A program made the translations under genes and the position numbers. A DNA stretch of 64,000 nucleotides from Symsagittifera roscoffensis (taxonomy: Eukaryota > Xenacoelomorpha > Acoela > Convolutidae). Of this stretch, positions 44,357 to 53,584 are shown one piece after another. The DNA lies in contig NC_087065.1 in NCBI RefSeq assembly GCF_963678635.1, forward strand, positions 41,417,430 to 41,481,429, in the 5' to 3' direction. The first letter of the stretch is position 1. The number at the start of each line of letters is the position of its first letter. The notes under the pieces were generated by a model. The model made no database searches and had not been told where the DNA came from. It saw only the letters and a list, made by a program, of their open reading frames with translations.

Positions 44357-44941
44357 TGTTCCGACTTATTTGTTATTGTTACTATTTGTTACTATTTGCT
44401 ACTATTTTTGCTCGGGTGGGTTTTTGTTACTATTGTTACTGTTAATGAGTTTTTGTTACTATTTGTGCTCGGGGTGGGTTTTTTTTCTTCAGACAAATTT
44501 CGACTTTTTAACTAGCCATTTTTGACAGATTTTTTTAATATCATTCACAAGGTATTGTTTTCCTGAGCTTAAAATATACAAGATCTTTCACCTTTGATCA
44601 TTTTTTGTAAAGTTATGGGGTATAAAGATTGCCTTTTGGCCAAGTTGGGACAATTAACGCGCGATATATTTGGCGCTCTTAACGCGCAAGCGGAGATTTA
44701 ATCCGTCTTAGAAATCGTTCCAAATTGGTTGAAAGAAGCTTTTTTTGCCATATTTGATTTGTTACAATGAGCGAAATCTATCCTTTTGTACTTAATATTT
44801 GTAAAAAAAAAATTCAAATTTTAGAAAAAAAAATCATTTTATTTTTTTACATTTAATTTTTTTAATGTCATTACTGCTCCATAAACTTTAATAGGCAGTC
44901 GAAACATTCAGGGCTTCGCCCTGGTACGAGTAGTCTTGTTT
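44357..44941 (+). repeat. Family R repeat with expanded microsatellite at 5' end
   Basis: The normal 5' hairpin region after GTTCCGACTT is replaced by about 100 bp of TTGTTACTAT-type units (44365-44465), within which GCTCGGGTGGGTTTTTGTT appears as an aborted repeat of the following block. From GCTCGGGGTGGG onward it is a normal R copy with an intact end hairpin (TCAGGGCTTCGCCCTGG, last base changed). Confidence 0.8.
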
Positions 44942-45109
44942 ACTTAATTTTTTGTTTTTATGAATGTTTTCGAACTTCTTTGGGATACAAGGCAAACATC
45001 TAAAACCAAAACTGATTAATAGTTTATCTTGTCAGAGCTTTGAATTGTGTATATCTTTATTCCATGTGTTTTTATAACTCTGGAGAAATTAATCTTCTTC
45101 CTTATCTTT

Positions 45110-45141
45110 TTTAAAGGTGTTTAAGGTTAAACACCTTTAAA
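45110..45141. repeat. 32-bp palindrome, 15-bp perfect arms
   Basis: TTTAAAGGTGTTTAA is followed by GG and then the exact reverse complement. AAAGGTGT recurs once more just downstream. It lies in AT-rich DNA without other features; possible cruciform. Confidence 0.9.
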
Positions 45142-45351
45142 GGTGTAAAGGTTGTTTTAACTTTTTTTCAGACCATTGTTGGCAATCTCAAAAAACGTTA
45201 TGTATTTTTACCCATACAAAATCTAACCCTTTAAATTTAATATTATTGAAATTAGATTTTAAGGCTCGAAACAATTTCCTGTGAATTGAACAATGTAATT
45301 TTAAAAAAGAGAAACTTAACGATAGTTTGCTAGTCTTGGGCCGTATAGAAG

Positions 45352-45656
45352 AGAAGACTCAATTCTCCTAAAGTTGTGCTGGTTTTAAAATAGCCATTTT
45401 TGCTAACTTGGGTCAATATCACGAGATTTAATTTGTCTCAGAAATTGTTCCACTACGTTCTGAGCCAAATTGTGTTGAGTTATCAATGCTTTGCTTAAGG
45501 CCGATTAGATCACTTTGTAAAAGATCACTTTCAAAATTAATCTGAAAAATTTTTTTTTGAGTAAACTTACCAACTTTTAATTTTCTTGAAAAGATGATTT
45601 GAGGTGAATTCAGAAACTTCAAGGCTTTGCTCTGATACAAATAGCTTTCTTAATTA
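45352..45656 (+). repeat. Decayed family R copy
   Basis: Recognisable by ATAGCCATTTTTGC, a GAGATTTAATTTGTCTCAGAAATTG block, and an end resembling the hairpin (TCAAGGCTTTGCTCTGA TACAAATAGC). It is much more diverged than the arrays, so it is an older insertion. Confidence 0.5.
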
Positions 45657-46105
45657 AAGTAAAATATTTGTTTTCTTTTGATTATATTCAGTATGTTGCC
45701 ATCAAAAGAAAGAGTAATTGGTCTTGCCAAAAGCGTAAGCTGTATTCAGTCTTAAATTTTTATCGGCGGAAGGCCAGCAGTTTTCACAAAGGCCAGCAAG
45801 CAAAAAAAATGTTAGCTCTAAAAAGATCCAAAACAAAAAAATCCAAAACAAAAAGAAAAAATAAAATTTTTTTGCTGAAAAAATTTAACAACTTTTAATA
45901 GTCCTGAAAAGATGACTCGAGCTGAATCAGAAAATCGAAAGTTTGATGCGTGCAATTTTGTTAACTAAAGACACATAAATGTGTCTTTTGAAAATATTCA
46001 CTATGTTGCTATCCAAAGAAAGAGTAATTGCTCTTGTTAAAGCTTAAGTTAGACTTAGTCTTCTGTTTTATCGGTAGAAGGCAAATAACCAAAAAATCTA
46101 ATCAA
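45657..46105. repeat. Diverged ~300-bp tandem pair
   Basis: The block with TTCA.TATGTTGC.ATC.AAAGAAAGAGTAATTG and CTTGCCAAAAGCGTAAGCT at 45688-45745 recurs at 45985-46060 (TATGTTGCTATCCAAAG, AAAGAGTAATTGCTCTTG). The interval contains a lysine-rich chance frame (45668-45898). No gene supported. Confidence 0.5.
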
Positions 46106-47235
46106 ACAAAACAAGATTGCTCATATCCGGGCGTAGCACTAAACTCTGAGGCTGCACTTTAAGGTCTCTGGAGTAAATGTAAGTTTAAAAAAATTGGAAG
46201 AAAACCAAAAACTAAAGTTTTTTTTTCAAGATTTTTTTTGAAAATCAACAACCCAATCATTGTTTAAAGTACAAAATAATATATACTTTGCATAGAGCAA
46301 AGTATTGGATAGACCAAGCAGCAAGTCTCACTTTAATATGGAACGATTTCTAAGATGGGTAATTCTCCGCTAACGCGTCAGTCGCACAAAACTTATTGCG
46401 CTATTATCTTCCCGAATCGGCCAAACTGGCAATCTTTTAATGCCCTTCACCTAATCACGTAATCACCTAATCACTAAGAAAATATCTTTTTAAATTCGAG
46501 CTTAAGGCAAAATTTCTTTCCAATGACCTTTTTCCAGATACAAACACACACACACTGCAACTGAGGGGGCAAAATCTCTAAATAATTGAGAATTATACCG
46601 AAAAAAAATGCAAAAACACGGTTGAGTAAACGTGGAATTTGACTGCGTTATAGATCATGGGATCGTACTCATATGAAATCCATTTAATAAAAATTTTAAA
46701 CAAAAATGAAAAAAAAAAACGTTTTTTAAAGTTTTTTTTGAAAACAATCCACCAACACGCTATGAAAAGTACAATTCGACCTAATTTGCATAAAGTGTTA
46801 TATACAGCAAAATGCAAGCGTATTTCCATTTGAAAACAATTTTTGAGATGGATTAGGTCTCCGCTCACACGTTAATTGCACGCCGTAATTGTCCCCAATT
46901 GGCAAAAAACGGCAGTTTTTAAGCCCCTAAAACTTTACACAAATTGATCACAGGCGAACAATGATTTTGAACTTGAAGACAAGACGACATATTTTTTAGT
47001 TATTTAAAAAAACTTTGCCAAAATTATTTACTTAACAGTCATGTGTCTGGTGAAAAAACAATCCGATTAAAAATATTGCGTCACTTTGTATTAAAAAATT
47101 AGGTCCGCCGATAGCAAAGATTTGAATAGTCCAAATAGCATGCCTCAGTCCAAATTGGAACATTTTTTGAGAATGGGTAAATCTCCGCTAACGCGTTAAA
47201 AGCGAAAAAAAACATTGCGTAATACTTCCGCACTG
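46106..47235 (-). repeat. Two to three decayed family R copies
   Basis: Reverse-orientation R blocks appear at 46106-46560 (CAAGATTGCTCATATCCGGG; TCTAAGATGGGTAATTCTCCGC), 46690-47010 (GAGATGGATTAGGTCTCCGC; CCCCAATTGGCAAAA; TGATCACAGG) and 47095-47235 (CTCCGCTAACGCGTTAAAAGCG). They are strongly diverged from the young copies. They end at the Copia insertion. Confidence 0.5.
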
Positions 47236-47273
47236 AATTTTAAGGAGAACAATCGATTTTCAGGGTTTATTTT

Positions 47274-47559
47274 TGTTGAGGTCAGACCATCTCAAGGCCA
47301 GACAAACTAATTGAATCGTAGTCAAAACTGATTAAACTCCGACAAGGTCAACTAGTGATCTCAAACTAATTAATTAGTCAGTCAAAAATTAACTGGTACT
47401 TTTGTGATGCTTTAGTTTGTCATTTCATTTATATTCACTTTTTCAATTCATTGTTCAACAACCACTGCCTCTTCTCAATCCTCAGTTCAAACCTCAGATT
47501 ATATCTCAGTCTCTAACCCCAGCTCTTAAACCTAGTTGCTCTAACTCTGAATCTTAACA
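47274..47559 (+). repeat. Copia 5' LTR
   Basis: It starts TGTTGAGGTCAGACC and ends CTTAACA, matching the 3' LTR along its length (TTGAATCGTAGTCAAAACTG, GACAAGGTCAACTAGTGAT, CCTCTTCTCAATCCTCAG shared). It should contain the promoter; a TTATATCTCAG stretch is near 47500. Confidence 0.9.
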
Positions 47560-47571
47560 GGTTATGAGCCC
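47560..47571 (+). other. Copia primer-binding site, half-tRNA type
   Basis: GGTTATGAGCCC directly follows the LTR end. It is complementary to the anticodon-loop region of an initiator-Met tRNA (GGGCTCATAACC), like the primer site of Drosophila copia, which uses a cleaved 5' half of that tRNA instead of the 3' end. Confidence 0.7.
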
Positions 47572-47643
47572 AAATTTCTAATTTTTTTTTGTTTTATTTT
47601 CCTGTCAGTGTTTTAAGCCTTTAGCTAGCAGCCTTAAGCAACG

Positions 47644-48532
47644 ATGGACTTGAAACTGGCGGTTTTCAGTGGAAAGTCTGAAAATTTTTCTGCTTAGTCG
47701 ACGAAACTTGTGGCGCTTATGCACACTATTGGCTTGTTCAGGACAGTGATGGGCAATGATGATCTGCCAGAGGCTGAGCCTACTCTCCCCGAGAGTCCGA
47801 ATGCTGATCAGCAGGCAGCCTACGGTACCAATATGCAGTGTTGATCCAGCAGAGGCAAGACAATCAAAACACTGTGTGGTCTCGATTGGCTCTCGTGCTC
47901 AACAACATCACTTTGATGTACATAAAGAGCCAATACGTGGGAAATATGGCTATGGCGATGGAACGAAGGCTTGGAAGCTGATTCAAGAGAAGTTTTGCAG
48001 TGTAGAGGGGCAGACGGTGGTGAGTCTAGTAAGTCAGCTCGCGAAGCTGCGCCTAGGATCAGAAGATGATCTGGACGATTACTTCATTCGCAGTCAAGTG
48101 CTGATGACGCGGTTGAGTGAAGCTGAAGAAGCAATCACGGACACACTGTTCAAGGATTTGGTGATCAATGGGCTGCCTGACAGCTATGGGCATTCTGTGG
48201 TGCAAGAGAACTTTCAACCAGCCAAAACGTTTCCAGAGCTGATAACGAGGTTGCGGAGCTACGATGACTCGAGAAAGGCTCGATGTGGAGAGAGGACTGG
48301 TCATGGTCACATAGCCATGCAAGCTGCGAGGAAGAAGAAAGGAGTGACAAGTAGTGGCTGCTATGTGTGCGGCCAGAAGGGACATACGGCGAGAGACTGC
48401 ACATCCAAAAGTGACAGTGGACAATCCAGTGCTCGAGGCAGAAGTTCGAACGAAGCCAGTGGGCCAGGAGCAAAGAAGCAAGGGTGCTTCAAGTGTGGGC
48501 AACCTGAAGATTTTGCAAGGGACTGCAAGTAG
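47644..48532 (+). pseudogene. Copia gag
   Basis: The true start is ATG 47644 (MDLKLAVFSGKSENFSA), followed by TAG where Trp is expected, then frame changes. From about 47880 the frame is open: KAWKLIQEKFCSVEGQTVVSLVSQLAKLRL (UBN2-type Gag) through two knuckles. The first, CYVCGQKGHTARDC, is canonical CCHC. The second, CFKCGQPEDFARDC, has Asp in place of the zinc-binding His. TAG at 48530 separates gag from the in-frame protease. Gag forms particles and packages RNA. Confidence 0.8.
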
Positions 48533-48979
48533 GGGAGGAAAGGTTTCTTCAGTTGCTGTGCTGAAACATCACTGAAGGAGGACGACCCCATTGTGGATAC
48601 GGTATGCTCTGATTATGTGGTGCGCGACAGGGCTGTCTTTTATAGCTTCGAGAGCTGAAACGACGGGACAACTGTGGAGAACCCCAACGGTACGCTGTCA
48701 AGGATTGAGAGCAAAGAATCAGTGGAAATGGAGATCAGGGACTGCCATGATGCTGTGAGGAGCTACTTTTTTCGCAATGTGCTATTTGTGCCGAGCTACA
48801 GTTTGAACTTGATGAGTGGGAGTTCAGCTGTGGCTAGTGGCTTAAGCTTCACATCTACAAGGGCTAGTGACTCAAGCTTCACATCTACTGGCATCAGATG
48901 GGGACAGCTACCTGTGAAGCAGCGCGGCAAGCTTTTCTTCCCTGAGTGCAAATTCAAGAGGAACCCGATGACTCAATAG
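48533..48979 (+). pseudogene. Copia protease region
   Basis: In frame after the gag stop: DDPIVDTVCSDYVVRDRAVF, equivalent to the Copia protease motif with DSG/DTG. Here the active-site Gly is Val (DTV). A stop follows at FES*NDGTT, then a 101-codon frame (48674-48979) with NVLFVPSYSLNLMSGS, the typical VL.VP.L..NLLS segment after the protease. The enzyme is predicted dead. Confidence 0.7.
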
Positions 48980-49014
48980 ACGAAAAAAAGGAGGGATACC
49001 AGTGATGCAATGTT

Positions 49015-49770
49015 GTGGCACCGATGACTGGGGCACCTCCATCAACCCGCAGATTCCTTCATCGCTTGTCAATGTGGGCAGCTAGAGTACTGTGTACAGC
49101 TTCTAAGATGCATGAAATAGCAGTGCCTAAGAAGACTAACAGCAGAGCCTCGGCAGTCGGGCAACGGGTCTTCAGTGAAATTCAGAGACCATTTGAAGTA
49201 CCCAGTATGCATGGTGCAAGTCGGCTGGCTGTGGTCAAGTACCTGGTGAAGAAGAGTGATGCTCTACTGAAGTTTCAGGAGTTCGTAGCTGAGCATGGAG
49301 CACCTAAGTGCCTGCGAACTGACAATGGAGGTGAGTATTCGTCAAATGCAGTTAGAAAAATTTGTAGAGAATCCCTGGTGAAGTAAGAGTTCACTGTGCT
49401 CAATACTCCCCAACAGAATGGTGTAGCAGAGCGCTACAACAGAGTGATCACCGGGATGACTCGATGTCTGCTGACCGAGGCAAAGCTACCGAAGATGTTG
49501 GGGTTCGCAACTTGTGTCCCACATCCAGCAACGACAGAGATGCACTATGGGAAAACATCAAAAGTGAGCTATTTGCCAGTGTTCGGTTGCCTGGCGTACT
49601 ATCTGGATCGAGGCAACAGACGGAAACTGGATCCAAAGGGCAAGAAAAGCAAGTTCATCGGCTACGACGAGGAAAGCAAAGCCTACCTGCTGATGGAACT
49701 AGAGACAACACGAGTGGTGCGAGCAAGAAGCGTGACATTCAATGAGAGCCTCATTCCAGATGACTTCATG
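49015..49770 (+). pseudogene. Copia integrase
   Basis: SKMHEIAVPKKTNSRASA (end of the zinc domain) leads to FSEIQRPFEVPS, where the first catalytic Asp is Glu and GP is RP. About a dozen residues (the F.D.FSR strand) are missing between MHGAS and AVVKYLVKK. The second Asp (LRTDNGGEYSS) and the Glu (PQQNGVAERYNR) are present. TAA at 49384 splits the frame. The C-terminal part LDPKGKKSKFIGYDEESKAY is conserved (GKF..DP.S). Integration activity would be lost. Confidence 0.8.
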
Positions 49771-49969
49771 GTTGACAGTGAGCCGTTACAAGCCCTGGAG
49801 CTGTCAATCGAGGGTTGCATTAAGATTGAGCTACGAAGCACAACGAAAGCCAGCGAAGCACGAAACGCGCCAACTGAGGGTTTTATTGCAAAATCAGTGG
49901 GGGCTACTGAGGAAAATCAAGTCGAGGTGGAAGCAGTAGATTCACATTCTACCGATCATCCAGTGTAGA

Positions 49970-51010
49970 GGTACGTTAGGACAAGGAACCCACCCATTCG
50001 ATACGGAATGGCCTATACCCATGCTTCAGTGACTGGAATTCAAGAGCCAGGGGTCTAATCAGAAGCAGTGTCTGGACCCGAAAAGGAGCAGTGGCTGGCA
50101 GCTATGGCTTTACAGGTGAATTCTCTAGAAGCCATGGGAACATGAACACTTGTTGATAGACCACGATCTCGAAAAACTATTGCTGGACGATGGGTTCTTG
50201 CTGTAAAAAGAGATGCGATGGGACAAGTGGAGCAATTCAAAATCCGATTTGTAGTGAAAACGTTCATGCAAGTGGAAGAACTTCACTTCAAGGAGACGTT
50301 TACTCCAACCGGTAAACCCGAAACAAAGAGGATAATGCTGGCTCTGGTGGCACAAGCTGATCTTGTACTTCATCAGATGGATGTTAAGTCAGCCTTCCTC
50401 GACTCTCCTATAGCAGAGACAGTGTAAATGGAGCAGCCAGAGGGGTTCAGCAGCTGTGACAGTCAAGTGTGCTTGCTACAACAAAGTCTCTATGGGCTGC
50501 GGCAGGCAGGAAGAGACTGGTATTAGACGCTGAGCATTTTACTACTTGATGAAGGGTTCACTAGAAGCAGCAATGACTTCTATTTGTTCACGATGAGGGG
50601 AACAAATAATGCAAGGTTTATGCGCTGGTTTGGGTAGATGACATCATCATTGGATGCAGATGTCAAGACGAAGTTGACAAGCTGAGGAGCCGTTCCTTCG
50701 AACGATTTAAGATGGATAACAGAGGCGCATTGTCCTTTGGTTCTGGGATTGCAGGTAAAGCAGTCACCTGGGACTGTAACAATAAATCAATCAAGTTACA
50801 TCGACGACTGCTTGGAGCGTTTTGGTCTTGCTGAATGCAAACAAGTGGGCACACCAGTGGAAATCAGCGCACAATTGTCGAAGAAGGGCTGCCCTGAAAC
50901 TGGGTCAACAGAGGCAGTATCCATGAAGGCTGAGGACTACAGAGGCATTGTGGGTTCATTATTTTACATAGCCAAGCAAACAAAGCCTGATATGCTACTG
51001 TGACGCAACT
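49970..51010 (+). pseudogene. Copia reverse transcriptase
   Basis: Motifs in order: PEKEQWLAAMALQVNSLE, RWVLAVKRDAMGQVEQFKIRFV, FTPTGKPETKRIMLALVAQ, LHQMDVKSAFLDSPI (first catalytic Asp), LLQQSLYGLRQAGRDWY, then LVWVDDIIIG (WVDD at 50631-50642) in another frame, then VLGLQVKQSPGTVTINQSSYID. The catalytic residues survive. Stops (TAA at 50425, TAG at 50525 and others) and frameshifts do not. Confidence 0.85.
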
Positions 51011-51029
51011 CTCTCGTTTCCTGGAGAAT

Positions 51030-51430
51030 CCGGGAAGGGTGCACTGGGTGGCTGCAAAAATGGTTCTTCGTTATCTGAAGGGGATCAAAGATCTGGAACT
51101 GTGCTACACTAAGGAAGCTGGTGGTGTAAAACTCTATGGATCCGCAAATGCTGACTAGGCTGCTGATTTGGATGATAGAAGGTCAACTACTGGCTACAGC
51201 TTTCATTTGCAGAAGGCAGGAGCAGCAGTTAGTTGGAGCACCAAGAAGCCACCAACTGCAGCCTTATCTATCAGTGAGGCTGAGTACCAATCAATGACAG
51301 CAGCGTTTCAAGAGACTCTCTATCTGCGAACACTACTCGATGAGATGAGCGTAGTTATTGACGGACAAATGTCATTAAGGGGGACAACCAGAATTGTATC
51401 AAGATGTGCAAGAGTCCTGTGATGCTCTAG
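51030..51430 (+). pseudogene. Copia RNase H
   Basis: Frame 51168-51422 reads DRRSTTGYSFHLQKAGAAVSWSTKK then AALSISEAEYQSMTAAFQE: the S.SEAEY.A motif carrying a catalytic Glu. Upstream, the Asp-bearing segment (LYGSANADWAADL-type) is crossed by TAG at 51157. The final part (to about 51500) includes EVHRREIPICS-like residues of the HIDVKYHF end in shifting frames. Confidence 0.75.
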
Positions 51431-51628
51431 CGAACGAAGTACATCGACGTGAAATACCAATTTGTTCGAGACCAAATAGAAGATGAGACAGTTGAACTCT
51501 AATATTGCCCTACTGAGTTCATGGAAGCTGACTTGGAAGGCTAAGGTGGAGACTTGGATGGCTAAGCTAAGGTGGATCAGCATCGTCGAACCTTGATGGC
51601 GAACAAAGCCAACTCAGGCTGAGGGGGT

Positions 51629-51913
51629 TGCTGAGGTCAGACCATCAAAAGGTCAGACAGATTAATTGAATCGTAGTCAAAACTGATTAAACTCAGACAA
51701 GGTCAACTAGTGATATCAAACTAAAAAATTAGTCATTATTTAATTAACTGGTACTTTTGTGATGCTTAGTCTGCCATGTCATTTTTATTCACTTTTTCCA
51801 TTCATTCTTCAACAATCACTACCTCTTCTCAATCCTCAGTTCAAAACTCAGACTTTATCTCATTCTCTAACCCCAGTTCTTAATTCTAGATGCTCGAACT
51901 GTGAATGTTAGCA
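51629..51913 (+). repeat. Copia 3' LTR
   Basis: It starts TGCTGAGGTCAGACC just after the polypurine run GAGGGGGT and ends GTTAGCA; it is followed by the target duplication ATTTT. Differences from the 5' LTR are spread evenly along the sequence. Confidence 0.9.
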
Positions 51914-52131
51914 ATTTTGGCAAGAACTTTAAATTTTGTAATCAATTTTCTTGGCCCAGTTAATCATACAAATGAGTTTTGAAGGATTTTAATCGATTTT
52001 TTTCAATCCTTAAAAAACTTCCATTTTATAATGCAATTAGTTTCCATCCACTTCTTTTTTCAATACAATCGATTACTTTTTGTTCATAAAATCCATGAAA
52101 ATCGGTTAACTTTCTGTAGATCTGAAATATG

Positions 52132-52475
52132 CTTTTTGTTCAGATTTTCGTAACGAAAGAAACGAAATATTTATGCTCCGGGTGGTTTTGTTGTTTGCTT
52201 CAGACAATTTTCGACTTGTTAAATAGCCATTTTTGACGGGAATTTTTCATATCTCTCTAAAGATATTGTTTTTCTGAGCTTGAATTTGAAAAGTTTTTTC
52301 CACCTGTGATCATTTTTTGTAAAATAATGGGGTTTATTGACGCGTAAGCGGAGATTTAATCCGTCTTAGAAATCGTTCCAAATTGGTTGAAGAAAGCTTA
52401 TTTGCCATAATTGATTTGTTACTAGGAGCAAAATCTATCACTTCGTACTTTAATTGGCGTGTGGGGGGATCATCC
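52132..52475 (+). repeat. Family R repeat, truncated and internally deleted
   Basis: The 5' hairpin region (TTTTCGTAACGAAAGAAACG) and the GCTCCGGGTGG block are present. About 100 bp between ATGGGGTTT and GACGCGTAAGCGG is missing, and the copy stops after GCGTGTGGGGGGATCATC. No end hairpin. Confidence 0.75.
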
Positions 52476-53139
52476 TTGTAACGAATCTCCCCCTATAACG
52501 AAAGAATTGAATATTTAAGCTGGATCTACTTAACAACTTCAAACCCCCTCCCCCACCCCTCCTTTGCAAATTTTAGATTACTGAAATCTGATTGGCTGAT
52601 TTGTATTTTCGCGCATTCGGTCCTTCGCGGATGAGGGATTCCACCGTTGATAGGTATGGCGGTAAGTTGAGCATTCGCCTTTTATCATCCTTGAAGTGTT
52701 TCAACTTACAATTTTAATAGCCTTTCAATGCATTAGATGATATACAGTTACTAACCGATAATGGTAGATTTTTAGTTCGAAATCACGTGATTGTGTTAAT
52801 AACGCGCTTTTTACAGTCTGCTTTGAAATTTGAATAAAATGTTGCAAGATATTTCTGAAAAGAACCAAAAGCGACCATTAATGTTTGCAAAATTTTGGGG
52901 TTGATATTATTTAAAAGGGTTGTTTTGAATTAAAATAAATTAAATAAGTATCCGACTCCAGTCGTCAAAATATCAAGTTACTTTGAAACTCAATATGGCT
53001 CAAAAACATAAGCTGATGTTCAAAAATATGCTATTTTTTTCACAATTTACTCTTCATGCCACGGAAACTAATTTCTTTGAAAGTCGCGGTTATTTCGTTG
53101 CAAAGAGTTTGATAGGAAGGTGTTTATTTCTCAATATCA
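52476..53139. other. AT-rich DNA with partial MITE, no gene seen
   Basis: Contains the right half of the 8-bp-TSD MITE at 52562-52646 (ATTACTGAAATCTGATTGGC; CGCGCATTCGGTCCTTCGCG). It is otherwise AT-rich. The 69-codon frame 52983-53192 runs into the R copy and is spurious. Confidence 0.5.
52562..52646 (+). repeat. Partial copy of the 357-bp MITE
   Basis: Eighty-odd bases match 42257-42340 almost exactly, including the terminal GGTCCTTCGCG.ATGAGG.ATTCCACC. The left half is absent, so it is a truncated or recombined copy with no target duplication to see. Confidence 0.8.
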
Positions 53140-53141
53140 AA

Positions 53142-53584
53142 CAAGACTGCTCGTATCAGGGCGAAGCCCTGAATGTTCCGACTGCCTTTTAAGGTTTATG
53201 AAGCAGAAATAACATTAAAAAGTTAAATGTAATAAAACAAAATGAAAAAAAAAATTCTAAAATTTGAAATTTTTTATGAAAATCATCCCCCCACACGCCA
53301 AATAAAGTCTACAAAAGGATAGACCTCGCTCCTTGTAACAAACCAATTATGGCAAGCAAGCATCTTTCAACCAATTTGGAACGATTATTGGTTTGTTAAT
53401 AGGAGAGAATCTATCACGTTGTACTTTATATGGCATGTGGGGGGATTATTTTCATAAAAAATCTCAAATTTCAAAAAAAAAATCATTTTTTTTATATTTA
53501 ATTTTTTCATGTTATTACTGATCCATAGTCCTCAAAAGGCAGTCGAAACATTCAGAGCTTCGCCCTGATACGAGCAGTCTTGTT
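53142..53584. repeat. Inverted pair of family R 3' ends
   Basis: A - copy (53142-53387) and a + copy (53388-53584) meet near TTGGAACGATTATTGGTTTG with their hairpin ends outward. The composite starts AACAAGACTGCTCG and ends CGAGCAGTCTTGTT, a ~443-bp unit with long TIRs. The same arrangement, with a longer right part, is at 1-621. Confidence 0.8.

Larger units (their letters stand above)
47274..51913 (+). mobile_element. Ty1/Copia LTR retrotransposon, complete but defective
   Basis: It has LTRs of ~286 bp at both ends, a primer site, a polypurine tract (GAGGGGG at 51621), gag-protease-integrase-RT-RNase H order, and a 5-bp target duplication ATTTT at 47269-47273 and 51914-51918. Integrase before RT defines Copia. 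LTRs differ at several dozen positions, so the insertion is old. Many stops and frameshifts break the single Gag-Pol frame. It landed in a cluster of decayed R copies. Confidence 0.92.

Noticed and set aside
45668-45898. A lysine-rich 76-codon frame resembling a small basic protein
   Set aside because: The lysines come from A-rich low-complexity DNA in a decayed repeat pair; no ortholog-like features.
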